Of a DNA stretch of 64,000 bases, positions 47,392 through 60,400 are shown one piece after another. The notes beneath the pieces were generated by a model. The model had not been told where the DNA came from, searched no databases, and worked only from the letters and a program-made list of their open reading frames with translations. Made by a program: the position numbers and the translations under genes. The DNA comes from Panulirus ornatus (Eukaryota > Arthropoda > Malacostraca > Decapoda > Palinuridae): contig NC_092235.1 in NCBI RefSeq assembly GCF_036320965.1, positions 24,293,476 to 24,357,475 of the forward strand, in the 5' to 3' direction. How positions within the stretch are numbered: position 1 is the first letter of the stretch; each line of letters starts with the position of its first letter.

Positions 47392-47678
47392 GTAAGTATT
47401 GTTTGTTGAGGTCCAAAGGGATCACATTCTCTTCTGAAAAATTTGCATGTCCTGAACCTTCAGATAATGAATGTTTGATGTGCTAGATATGAATGTGTTC
47501 TGCTTAGTTCTGTTGCCTGAAGTTGTCATCTATGCTTGCCATTGCTTGTAAGAGTTTCATTTAAGAAGATTTTCTTCTTTTGTTTCGCATGAGTATTTAT
47601 ATGAATGATTTGACATTTCTTATCATAACAAAGAAACCAGGAGATTTGTGAATTTTGAAATGGACTTTGACTATATCT

Positions 47679-47745
47679 CAGTCATCTGTTCCTGATGCTG
47701 CCTCACTAAAGTGCGAGTTAGTGAACAGGCGTGAAAGAAACAAGA
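47679..47745 (+). mobile_element. LINE/SINE tail relic
   Basis: gtcatctgttcctgatgctgcctcactaa-type sequence followed by gtgaacaggcgtgaaagaaa: a degenerate copy of the shared 3' tail only (sequence quoted in parts). Confidence 0.5.
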
Positions 47746-48549
47746 ATGACGTGCATATATATAAAGGGTGTTACTGAACTTCGTATGCACATGGTTACGA
47801 TGAAGGTCACCTTCAGCAAGGTTTTTTCATCATCAATGGATTAAAAGGCTTACTGTACAATTTGGTGGAGGAACATTTTGTCCAAAGGAGTCCATCATTT
47901 TCCTGCTTCCAAATATATGCAGTAGCTAGATAAAAGGGATCCTGAGGTATAGGGTAAGCAAATTATAGCAGATACAGTTTTGAAGTTGATAGACAGCTGT
48001 GAAGTACCTTGGAAGGAGAATGGACCTGTACTTAATTGGTGGATCCTTGTATGTTTGGCTCCATGTTAGTTATCAGTTGCTACCATGACAGGAAAGAAGA
48101 GAGTCAGTAGTATGATAATTTAGTATGCGATTAGATTGCTTGATTGTCTGTGTTTTTATACTGGTCATATGGTCCATGTAGTTTTAGTTTTGGATCTTTG
48201 GGCAATTTTGGGAATAGATATACTCTACACAAAGGAAGAAAACTCTTGTCATTTTTTCAAATGTTAACATTTAATTTGATATATAGAATTCTCAGAACTG
48301 TTGCCCAAAGAAGTTATAGTATGGGAAGCAGTGAATTATTCAAGATAAAACTACAAGAAGTGAAAAATTGATATCAGTGCATGATTGACAAAATCCAATT
48401 ATGAGTGCATGAATTAGACAAACTTGTGTTTGTTTGGTCAGCATTTACACTAGCACCACCAGTCAGTATTCATGAACCTGTGACATTGTTCTTATTATGA
48501 TGTACAGTTGTGCCTAAGTAATATTTTCTTTTCTTTTTGTATCCTTAAG

Positions 48550-48656
48550 CCGAGGCGTGGGTCGGGAAGAAGTGATGTCTTCTACACTGGTCGAAACAGT
48601 GTCTATCAACTATGAGGATTTCAATGAGTCATTCCTCACATGTGGCACATGTCTCT
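48550..48656 (+). CDS. TRIM-NHL exon with start codon (coding from 48575)
   Basis: Acceptor ttgtatccttaag|CCGAGG, 25 nt of 5' UTR, then ATG at 48575: MSSTLVETVSINYEDFNESF followed by LTCGTCL, the first two RING cysteines. Donor TCTCT|GTAAGT, phase 1. There is no other upstream in-frame ATG within the exon. Confidence 0.85.
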
Positions 48657-50744
48657 GTAAGTTTTTAAAGGAGGATTTCTAATACCATGTTTTGTAGGTA
48701 TGGACTTGCAATTTAGTTTAAGGTCAAGATTTCTTAGTTATGTTGTGTAGTGAGAATAGGATGATGTAATTAGCTAATTCAGTAATGTTGTATGTATTGA
48801 AGCTATTCAGCATTTTAGACTAAAGAAAACCTAGATACTCTTATACTAGAGCAAGTGAAAAATTGTATGGGGGTAATATACTTGTGCTTTAAGGTAAATT
48901 GCAATGACATGAAAAGTATTTCTTGACTTGTTTGTTATCTAATTGTCCTGGCAGGTGTCAGTGGACTTGGCTTGTTTATCCTTTTGACTGTGACTCTTTT
49001 CAACCTTTTGCCTATCTGTTTTTTGTTTATTCACATGTCCATGAAAAAGGAGCTTCCATTTAGTATTGGATGAATATGAATATTTTCACATAGTCCAAAT
49101 CTGAGCATTTAATTATTTATGTAAAATCAGTGACTGCCTTGCCATCTTTCCTGGTTGATGATGTCCTCAGGCTGTGTAGTTCTTGTTATGTAGGGTAATT
49201 AGTGAACTTTATAATGTTTTATGGAATGAGTGGACCCACTTATAGGAGAGAGAAAGAATACTTCCCTCTTATCTCCTGCCAGGGAGATGAGGGATGGGAG
49301 CAGATGACTGGAAATCTTCCCTTCTTATATTGACTTTCCAAAAAGGGGAATGAAAGAATAGCCATATGAGGATTTTCCAATAATCTCATGTGTTTGTGAT
49401 GCAACTCCACTGAGGTAGGAAAAGACAAATAGGTTTGAATACAAGTTAAAAACTCAGAAATGTCCAACTTGAAATTATTAGGACATGTACTTAATTTCTT
49501 ATTTCTCTAAGAAATGGATCAGTTATTAGCTTATTTTACTTCCACAATTAGTTTTGAAACATATATACTTCAGAATGAATGAAAAATTATATTATGCATA
49601 GAAAGCAACTTAGACAGTTGATTGCAGAAAGCATATAAATGGAATGCCACATGGTCTACTGCATGGGATGATGAATTCAGACCACAATTCACTATTTTTG
49701 TTTTTATCATAGATGTTTTGTTCCCAATTTGCCACCTTGCCCATGATGGAAAATTATAAGTACAGAACTGAGTGTGAACGAATGTGACCTTTTCTGTCAG
49801 TTTTCCAGGCGCTACCTCACTGAAGCATGGGGTAGCGTGCTGTTTCCTCTGGGGTGGGGTAGTGCCATTTCCCATGGGAAATGGCAAATATGTATGAAAA
49901 AATATATATATGTGTGTGTATATGGGCTATAGATAGGGTTGTGCGGAGGAGGGTGGATGTGCTGGAAATCAGGTGTTTGAGGACAATATGTGGTGTGAGG
50001 TGGTTTGATCGAGTAAGTAATAATAAGGTAAGAGAGATGTGTGGTAATAAAAAGAGTGTGGTTGAGAGAGCAGAAGAGGGTGTTTTGAAATTGTTTGGTC
50101 ACTTAGAGAGAATGAGTGAGGAAAGATTGACCAAGAGGATACATGTGTCGGAGGTGGAGGGAACGAGGAGAAGTGGGAGACCAAATTGGTGGTGGAAAGA
50201 TGGAGTGAAAAAGATTTTGTGTGATCGGGGCCTGAACATGCAGGAGGGTGAAAGGCGGGCAAGGAATAGAGTAAATTGGATCGATGTGGTATACCGGGGT
50301 TGACGTGCTGTCAGTGGATTGAATCAGGGCATGTGAAGCGTCTGGGGTAAACCATGGAAAGTTGTGTGGGGCCTGGATGTGGAAAGGGAGCTGTGGTTTC
50401 GGGCATTATTGCATGACAGCTAGAGACTGAGTGTGAACGAATGTGGCCTTTGTTGTCTTTTCCTAGTGCTACCTTGCACACATGAGGGGGGAGGGGGATG
50501 GTATTCCATGTGTGGCGAGGTGGCGATGGGAATGAATAAAGGCAGACAGTGTGAATTGTGTGCATGGGTATATATGTATGTGTCTGTGTGTGTATATATA
50601 TGTGTACATTGAGATGTATAGGTATGTATATTTGTGTGTGTGGACGTGTATGTATATACATTGTGTATGGGGGTGGGTTAGGCCATTTCTTTCATCTTTT
50701 TCCTTGCACTACCTCGCAAACGCGGGAGACAGCGACAAAGCAAA

Positions 50745-50821
<77 letters not shown>

Positions 50822-51427
50822 TATTTTATCCCTGGGGATAGGGGAGAAAGAATACTTCCCACATATTCCCTGCGTGTCGTAGAAGGCAACTTAAAGGGAA
50901 GGGAGTGGGGGGCTGGAAATCCTCCCCTCTTATTTTTTCTTTAATCCAAAAGAAGGAACAGAGAAGGGGGCCAGGTGAGGATACTCCCTCAAAGGCCCAG
51001 TCCTCTGTTCTTAACGCTACCTCGCTAATGTGGGAAATGGCAAATAGTGTGAAAGAAAATATTTTTTTTTTTTTTTTTTTCAAACTATTCGCCATTTCCC
51101 GCATTAGCGAGGTAGCGTTAAGAACAGAGGACTGGGCCTTTGAGGGAATATCCACACCTGGCCCTCTTCTCTGTTCGTTCTTTTGGAAAATTAAAAAAAA
51201 CGAGAGGGGAGGATTTCCAGACCCCCGCTCCCTCCCCTTTTAGTCGCCTTCTACGACACACAGGGAATACGTGGGAAGTATTCTTTCTCCCCCATTCTCA
51301 GGGATAAGAAAATATATATGTATAGTTATTATACTTAGTTGCTGTCTCCTGCGTTAGCGAGGTATCGCTAGGAAACAGACGAAAGAATGGCCCAACCTAC
51401 CCACATACACATGTATATACATAAATG

Positions 51428-51462
<35 letters not shown>

Positions 51463-54400
51463 TGTGTCACAGGTTTGATTTCGGTGGATTTGTTTCTTAT
51501 TTTTATTTTATTTTCCATGTTAGGTATAAGTAGTAGAGGTTTGATAAACCATAAATGGTCATAGGATGTGAACTTAATGGCAAGAGATCAATTAAGTCCA
51601 AAAGATCCCTGGACACAGCTTACAATTATTTCATCACTACATTACAACACTTCAACACGTGTCAATATAGCTCTTATATGGACAGGTTCCTTCGATGGAG
51701 GTGAACATACTCCCAAGCTGCTTCACTGCTCACACACCGTTTGTCTTCACTGCCTGACCCGCATTGTTGCCTCACATGCACGCGATGATGGCACTTTTCG
51801 TTGTCCCATATGTCGGGAGTCTATACGTATTCCTTCGGGAGGAGTGGCTGCCTTGCCGCCATCTTTCCTGGTGAATCAGTTATTGGATCTTATGTCAAGA
51901 CAGAGAAGAGAAGTTGTACCTAAATGTTCCACCCATGCAAATCAGGTATCCTACAACTTGACATGGTGAAAGCTGTTTGATATATTTGTCTTACTTTATT
52001 TTTAAAATGTGTATGAAATATAACTCATCTGCAAACCAAGGCAAAGAAGAAAAGTTTTGCTTAAATGTTCCATCTATATATAGCAGGTATATATATATAT
52101 TGAACCTTACCTTTGAAATGCATAAAAAATAATGCGGACACTCAAAACGATTTTGCTGCATTTTTTAAAATTCTGGATATTATTTTAAGCATGTACTCAA
52201 AACATTGATGATACCAAGGTAAGCAAGGGACCACTGTATATCTTTTTTTTTTTTTCAGGAATTGTTATTTTGTGAGTCATGTGACCTGGTTTTCTGTACG
52301 CAATGTAGCAATGGTTCTCATCAGGGAAGTGCTGCCAGCTACCAACACACAGTTATTCCACTTTCCATTGCCATTAAGAGAATGTCAGAAATCCTTTGTT
52401 ACAAGGCAAATGAGTGTTATTCAAAGGTAAGTTTTTGTTCTTGTAGCTGAATAAAGATGAGGGAGACAAAGATGAATGTGAAATTTCTAATGGTATAAAT
52501 GAGGAGTATACCTTTGAAGATGTATAGGAGAACAGTAATTGAGAAAGAGCTGCCAGACACTATGCAATTGATTTAGGAGGAAGAATTTGCTTCCATAAGG
52601 GATGGATGGTATTTACTGCATAGAATGTATGTAAGAAATACTTGGGAGAAAGATCCTTACTTGTATGTGGCATTTATGGATTTGAGGGAAGTGCATGATA
52701 GTGTTGATATTATACCTATGGAAGATGCTAAAGATATGCATGATAATTTAAATGATGGGCTACTGATTCAGTGAAGCTTATTCCAGGAGAGTAAGGCATG
52801 TTTGTGTGTGTCAAAGGAGAGGAGGTTAAGTTAAGTGAAGTTGGGTTTGCATCAAGGAAATGCAATTTGGGTTTGGATTAGAGTGCTTGGATTTTATCAA
52901 ATGCTCCTTTCTTAGAAAGAATTTTGTGCCTTTATTGATTGCATTATTAGATTTAATTTTTCAGAAACACAGGCTTATTAGTTTGCTTTATTATGATATG
53001 GCTGTTAATACATTTGCATCTAGCATGAATCATCCTGGCCCCTTTGCCCAGAAAGAGTGGGTTTTGTTAGTCTTTACAAACATCATCAAAAACTCACTTT
53101 TTTTGTTGTTCGAATATCCTAATTGCAACACATAATTTTTCAGTACTTTTTCTTTCTGCAGTGGTATAGGTAGTTTGCAAGGGGACTCTAGTGCAAAGAA
53201 TTGAGTGATGTTGAAGCATAAGCTGTATCTTAAGTCTTACATAAACTAGTTTACTCTCATTATATCAGTTACTCACTTTTTCTATTGTTTCTATATTCTA
53301 ACTATAGGGTACATCATTTGTCAGTACACAGTCATCTGCCATATACATCACCTGAGACAAGATGTCCATGCCACTGTTTTGAAAATTGTGTGCCATGTTG
53401 AATACTCTGCTCACTCCTTCCTTCATTGTCTTCCCTCTTCCCTTTCTATGTACCACTTGCTCCTCCTCCCTACTGTACTCTGCTATTCACTGAGTTGCTT
53501 GGTTGGGCCACCCCTAAACTCTCACTTTGATACTCCACCTTGGCAAAACAAGGGTAGATAAAGGATTTATTCTAAATTTTTCATACTCTTGCATTCATGT
53601 CTTTAATTCTATAAGAATATGAAATGTTTGAATAGTTTTTCTCACATTTACTGTGTATACAGTGGTAGCCAGGATATCTGGTAGCTACATTGCTCATAGC
53701 ACTTTTTTTGCTTGGAGTGCTGTATGTAATTTGACATCTATAATAGTTTTTTATTAATAGTAGGAGGTTATAGATGGCATTAACATAAGCTTCAGGATGT
53801 TAGGACTCTTTGCTTGACAATTAGTTCACGAGGCACTTCATTCATCAAGGCCTGTCCTTGATGAATCAATGGATGAACCTAGTTAATTGTACTCTTACAA
53901 CACACACTTACCTTTTGGTAAAAAGTTAAATTTTTGTCGTTTTATGGTATATATGTTATTCACTATTATAAAGACTCTACAGGATGTACATAGATTTATT
54001 TCCATCCTTAGGATGATAGTGTCATTATCATGTATAACTTTTTATGTTGCTTACTAAATGAAGGAAACGTAGATTCAAATAAATATATTTATTGGACACT
54101 TAAGCTAGGCAAGAATACATAATTAAAACTGCAGCTCAGAGAAATAATATACTGTATTACCTGTATAAGTTTTGATTATCTGCACATACAGTTAAACGAG
54201 GCAAGCGATGCTGTAACTTCAGAAATACACCAACTTGACCATGCAGTTGATTCAACTTTTGAGGATGTCAATAGAGCATTCCAAGCAATTATTGACATCA
54301 TTGAGCAGCGTCGAGAGGCAGTCATCAACAACGTAAAAAAAATGCGAGATGAGAAGAAGAAGGTTTTACAAGTAAGGTCTTTGTATTTTAATGAAAGTAG

Positions 54401-57400
54401 TTTGAGAAAATGATAAAAAGGAGCATGTTTATTGATGATATAGAATTATAGGTAATTTTGCTTTTTTATGCAGTTTGCAGGCATTACCGGACTCTGCCTG
54501 CATGTGGTTACATTGCGAGTGAAAAGGCACCTTTAGCAAGGTTATATCATTGTCAGTTGATGAAAAGAGTGCAATCAAGTTGAAAAACTTTTCACTCTAA
54601 AGGAGTCTCTCCTTTCCCTACTACTTATTGTAATGCAGCCTTGAAGCTGCAGGAGCCCTGTAGAAGGGGTGCAAGGGTTATGTAATTGAAAAAGAATGTG
54701 CTGTTGCCAACATTTACAACAGTATGATGCATGTAGAGCCTTTTCTGGACATTTCAGTTAACTACAGTGTGGCAGTTTTGAATGTCTGCAGCCTGAAAAC
54801 AATATTCAAAACAGTGATTGAAGATTTATGCTCATTGATATGATAGATAGATTGATGGATATGACTGTCACATTGTGAATGTGGAGCCAGTTTCTTACAA
54901 TTATGAAATTTTAAGATATTTGATAATGAAATGATTCCTTTCTCAAACACACCATGGAAGAAAGTAACTGGGAAAGGGGGAAAATAGAGAAATTTATAGT
55001 TGCACACTATTAGTGGCAGGAAAATTGAAAAGAGTAGTCTGGAGGATAGTATGGATGTCAGAATGTGAATGTGTGGTGGACCACCATTGTGTAAATTGCT
55101 TGAATTTAGAACGGTGATCATTCATCAAAGGATTAGTTCCTGGTGCTACCTTGCTAAGGCAGGAAAGACAAAAACGTGTGAAAGAAGAAAGATGATTTGA
55201 TTTGTAGTGATTTTCACAAAAAAAACTTATGACTTGGGGCCCACAGGTAGCTAGGATTAATAGGTAATCCTTTGCTGTTGTATGGCAGAGGTGGTCACTT
55301 TGTCGAGTGTGTCGACTACCTAACCCTTTCGCCTAGTAAGTTTTACCCTGTGAGTGGTGAGAAACAGCATGATTGATGTTATGTTTTGTATGTTGTGTTA
55401 CTGATAGGACAAGGATTTTGAATAGTTGTAACAGTTAAAAGTTGTGACAGATATGTAGGACCTAAGTGATGCATGACATGGATGGTAGAAAATGTAGTTG
55501 GCTTTATTGTAAATTCTGAGTGGTCTGCCAAACTTAGGAACCCTGTAGATTTTTTTATTAGCAGGCTGAATTGTAGGAAGTTGTTCATTATATTGGAGAT
55601 AGTATTTTAGGGGAAGATTCTTCCCCACAATAGAGATTTTGCTTTTCTTTTGCCCAGAGTTCTTTTTCTTTCTATTTTTTTAGCATTGTTGGAATGGGAA
55701 ATCTTGGTTAATATGATAATGGAAACAAGGGCTCTGTAATGTAGAGTTGAAATGATTTCTGCGCAGAGTTATCAGAGTAGAGATATTGAAATGAGAAGCT
55801 TTATGTATTTCAAGGCTTTGAATATCATATTTGCTCTGAATATCGTGCTTTAACCAACCTTTTGCCATTGACAGTTTCACATCCATGAAATGAGACCCAA
55901 GCATTAAAAACAACGGGACTGCTGTTAGGAAACTCCAGCTATGAGCATGATGTTTGAGAATTACTTAACAGAACTCAAGCCTCAAGCATGCTCAGTGAAA
56001 CTAGAATTTACCATATTTTCTCATTTAGGATGCAAAACAGAGCTACTTATTGGCTTTTAAATTCATCCTGCCTATCCAAAAGTCAAACTCATTAAGAAAA
56101 ATGTATGATTGAAGCTAAGCAAAAAAAGTGCACTTTGTGCATTTTGATGATTCAATGATTGCCAGGTATCCCCCTCCACAGGATTTTTTCTCCACCTAGA
56201 TCACTTTGATTTTATGATGAAGCTTCAAAACAAGCAAATGAATTGAACATTGTCTCGTGTGCAAGGGTTCATTGACTAGCCAGATGACTGTCCAAATAAG
56301 CATACTGCCTCTTCAGACTTAAAGGCTTTCTTTCCAGATGGTAGACATAGTTGACCTAATTGCTAATTTATTTACAGACTTGAAGTAAAACATGAATGGA
56401 GGAGGGTGAGTAGTTTAGGTGAAAGAGGGGCTGCATCAACAATGGGTGATGTTACCATGGCTGTTTTAATAGTTTTTTTTATAGATGGAGTGGTGATAGA
56501 GATAAATAGGAAGGTCTTGAAGCAAAAAATGGGTCTGCAGTAAGCTGGGTATGTGAATTTGTCTTAGATTATTATTCATGTTTGATATATGATTTTGTTT
56601 TTATGTTATTCACTATTTTGTTATTCTTTTGCATTCTTACATACTCATCATTTACTATGCAGTAGTATTTTGTGATCTTATTTTCTCTTTTAATTTTTGG
56701 AAGTTATATGTTATGAATTATTGAGGCCCATTGATTGGTGAATTGTGATTGGTGATAGATATAGCCAGATTGATGTCTTTGATATAATTGTTTTCCATTC
56801 ACATATTTGTTAATTGTCATATGCTTCAGGGAGATGTTTTTCATGATTAACAAAAATGTAATTGATATGATTAACAAAAATATAATTGATATAATTACCT
56901 ATTAGAAGTAACATTTCTCCTCAAGACAAAAACCCTCTCCAAAAAGTAAATTATGCTGATATCTTATGTAGAATTATTTCAGGAAGTTTCCTTTGTGTGG
57001 CATTGATTCATTGATTGTGTTACTTGAATAAAAAGTGAATATTGGATTTCAGTAAATATGGTCACCTGCTATTGTATCCTCAGTTGCACACAGAAATTCC
57101 AAGCATTTCTGGTAAATTAGTAACACAAAATCTAAGTTTATCTTCATGTTTGCAGGACCAGTTGGATATTATTGAAGGGGAAAGACGAAAAGTCCAACAA
57201 GAATGTGAGGGCCTACAATACCAAGTGGAAGTCCGGAACATTACCAAGAAGATTGCACACCTCAATACAAAGATTGATTCGCTATCCACATTGGTTGAAC
57301 CAAGGGAAAATGCTTTTCTAAAGTTTGAAAGTCATCATAATGAAGCGTTTGATCAGATTCAAAGAACTATTGAGGATTATGGTCGAGTGGTCACTAGCAA

Positions 57401-60400
57401 AACCTTCCCAAGCCTTTGTTTTATGAAGGCCAAGAAAGCTATGACTCATTTACGAAGTGAAGTTGTAGTTCATACTGTAGATTATGATGGGGAAAATCAG
57501 AATACAGGTGGTGACCCTTTAGAGGCACAGGTCAAAACAGAAGGTGGGGATTTAATTGAAAGTCAGATTGAAGACAATGAGGATGGAACATATTCTATAT
57601 TCTTTACACCAGAGCAAGGTGGGATACATAGTGTTGCTGTAAAAATCTTTGGCAGATCTATCAAAGAAAGTCCACTGCATGTTGAAGTGATAGACGAACA
57701 TAATCCAGATATTGTGTATGGGTCTCGGGGCTCAGGAAAGGACCAGTTTCTGCAGCCTGTTGGAATTTGTATTGATGACAGTGAGTATATGTATGTGGCA
57801 GATACAGGAAATTCCCGGATTAAGGTCTTAAGCCCGCAACTGAAAGAAGTGCAGCATATAGTAGGGGATGCTTTAGAAGGTAGAAGTGTTACAGGCTTAA
57901 CTCGAACACCCAGTAGTTCCCTTGTGTTTGTTAACTGGAGGAAGAAGACCATCACAGAGGTAACTTCCTCAGGTCAACTCCTCTCTCAGTTCACTCATGA
58001 GCAGTTAATTGAACCAACAACACTTGCAGTGAATAGTGATGGTGAAATTCTTGTAGCAGACAATGCAGTGAATTCTATATTTGTTTTTCTTCCTGGTGGG
58101 AAATTAGTCAGAAGATGGGGAGTGAAAGGGAGCAAGCCAGGGCAGTTGGGATCAATTGCTGCACTGTGCACTGGTCCTGATAATGAAGTGGTGGCTGCTG
58201 ATTCAAGAATACAAGTCTTTTCTCCTGAGGGACAGTATTTACGCACTATCTTCGAAACCAAAGGTTAGACTTGGCAGTTTTTAATCTTGAATAATTCTAA
58301 TGTCATGTCCATAAAAACTATCACAGGAGTTGCTTTTTCTCTGCTTGTTATTGCTTGTAATCGTATGAATTTCTGTTTGATGTTAAAGTAAGAGGTTGAT
58401 TAAGAGAAGAGTGCATATGGTTGCAGCTCAGGATAGATTGATTAATTGGTCAGCATTTTAAGGGCATTTTCTTAGTAGTCTTTGCCAAATACAGAGAACC
58501 AACCAACTCCAACCATCCTAAGATAGCTCATGTTTGCACCACAGCTTTCATTTACTAGGTGAACCAGCCATAGTCCACAAAAGATATTAGAACAGCAGCT
58601 TGGTTGTTGTACGGGCCTTTGAACTCAGCTTGGAATTGGTTCCAAGGCAGTATTAACATGTGTTTAGAAGCTGTAACATTAGACCATGTTTCGTGATTTG
58701 GAAAGGGCAGCTATGTAATTTAAGCAACCTTCTCATTAAGCTTTTTCATGGATTCATCAATGCAGTGATCACACATCTTATAGCTCCAGGAACAGGTGTA
58801 GAAATGCCACATCTGCTCACATTCATTCCCTAAGTGTCATGTGTAATGCACTGAAACCACAGCTACCTATCCATGTCTAGGCCCCACAGACCTTTCCATG
58901 GTTATTCCTGGACACTTCACATACCCTTGTTTAATCCATTAACAGGATTCCACATCATTCCAATTCACCCTGTCTTGTGCAAACCTTTCACCCTCCTGAT
59001 TGTTCAGACCTTGATTGCTCAAAATCTTTATCCTTCCATCCTTTCATCGCCAATTTGGTCTCCCTGTTCTCCTTGTTCCCTCCACTTCTGACACATATAC
59101 CCTTTTTGACAACTTTTCCTCACGCATTCTTTCCATATGTCTGAACCATTTCAGCACACCCTCTTCTGCTCTCTGAACCACTTTTTATCACCACACATTT
59201 CTCTTACCCTTACATTACTTATAGTATGTAAGAATATAAGTTCTTTACATACCCAGTGGCACATTTTAGCACCAGATTTACATGCATGGCACTAGCTGGT
59301 CATGGTTTGACATATCTTTGGTTTGTTATTGCTGTAATAATCTAGTATAATAGTACCTGCATTATTACCTATGCCAGTTAACCTGAAGTGCAGTATTTTG
59401 TTGCCTTGATAAAGTTAGTGTACTTGGATGATCATATAAGATTGTACGATTTCTTCATGTATGGCAACCAGCTAGGTATAACTGGGTTGGTACTCATTTG
59501 TATGCTCATTTTTCAGTAATTGAAAATGAAGAAAAAGATTGTTTCCTGAGCAAATCATGTAAATCAGTTGTGTATGTTAAAAAGTCAGTTAAACTAGTAC
59601 CATGAATGTTTACATAGCAACAGATGAGTGAAAGGTAGCAAGGAAAGCTGGAAGCAAGAGTTAGGACGTGTTTTTTGCAGTTTTCCATGGTACCTTTTGT
59701 TCATCAGTCCCATGAGTTTCCCATTTGATAGGTTAACCATCAGTGTACCTTCAGCCTTCCCCAGTGATGCATTGTTCTCCTACCTTAGCAGAGTAGCATT
59801 AGGAATAAACAAAGAAGAGTTTCATATTCATATAACCACTTTAGAAGTCTTGAATGATTTACTGACACCAAAGTGTATAGTTCACAGTCATGCCCCATAG
59901 ACTACTTTCAGATATACCTTGACTGCGTACGAGTAGGAAAAGAGTAAAGTGATTGGTTCCCAGTGAATGTCGGTTTGCGGCAGGGGTATGTGATGTCTCC
60001 ATGATTTTTTAATTTGTTTATGGATGGGGTTGTTAGGGAGGTGAATGCAAGAGTTTGGAGAGAGGGGCAAGTATGCAGTCTGTTGTGGATGAGAGGGCAT
60101 GGGAAGTGAGTCAGTTGTTGTTCACTAATAATACAACGCTGGTAGCTGATTCGTGTGAGAAACTGCAGAAGCTGGTGACTGAGTTTGGTAAAGTGTGTGA
60201 AAGTAGAAAGCTGAGAGTAAATGTGAATAAGAGTAAGGTTATTAGGTACAGTAGGGTTGAGGGACAAGTCAATTGGGAGGTAAGTTTGAATGGAGAAATA
60301 CTGGAGGAAGTGAAGTGCTTTAGATATCTGGGAGTGGATTTGGCAGCGGATGGAACCATGGAAGCGGAAGTGAGTCACAGGATGGGGGAGGGGTTGAAGA

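Larger units (their letters stand above)
46986..48549 (+). other. Non-coding region upstream of TRIM coding exon 1
   Basis: Contains a LINE-tail relic (47679-47745), an R4-like fragment (47770-47912) and a candidate UTR exon (47355-47391). No coding exon recognised. Confidence 0.4.
54372..57155 (+). other. TRIM intron 4
   Basis: Contains an R4 repeat copy (54497-54690), a LINE/SINE tail relic (55131-55187: tggtgctaccttgctaaggc..gtgaaagaag), an RT relic (56425-56575) and a short duplication gattaacaaaaat(a/g)taattgat at 56842-56890. No other coding exon seen. Confidence 0.5.

Noticed and set aside
51568..51685. Upstream extension of the RING exon frame
   Set aside because: It has no RING similarity. 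The first RING cysteines lie in the exon at 48575-48656, and the acceptor at 51685 restores a Cys codon in phase.
53379..53561. Ser/Leu-rich open frame in TRIM intron 3
   Set aside because: Pyrimidine-rich intron sequence. The B-box and coiled-coil exons join in phase 0 without it.
57042..57155. Upstream extension of TRIM exon 5
   Set aside because: A good acceptor (tttgcag) ends at 57155, and the preceding exon ends in phase 0 within the coiled coil. The extension has no coiled-coil character.
59628..59900. 90-codon open frame in TRIM intron 5
   Set aside because: No domain. It overlaps a LINE/SINE tail relic, and the NHL coding sequence joins in phase without it.
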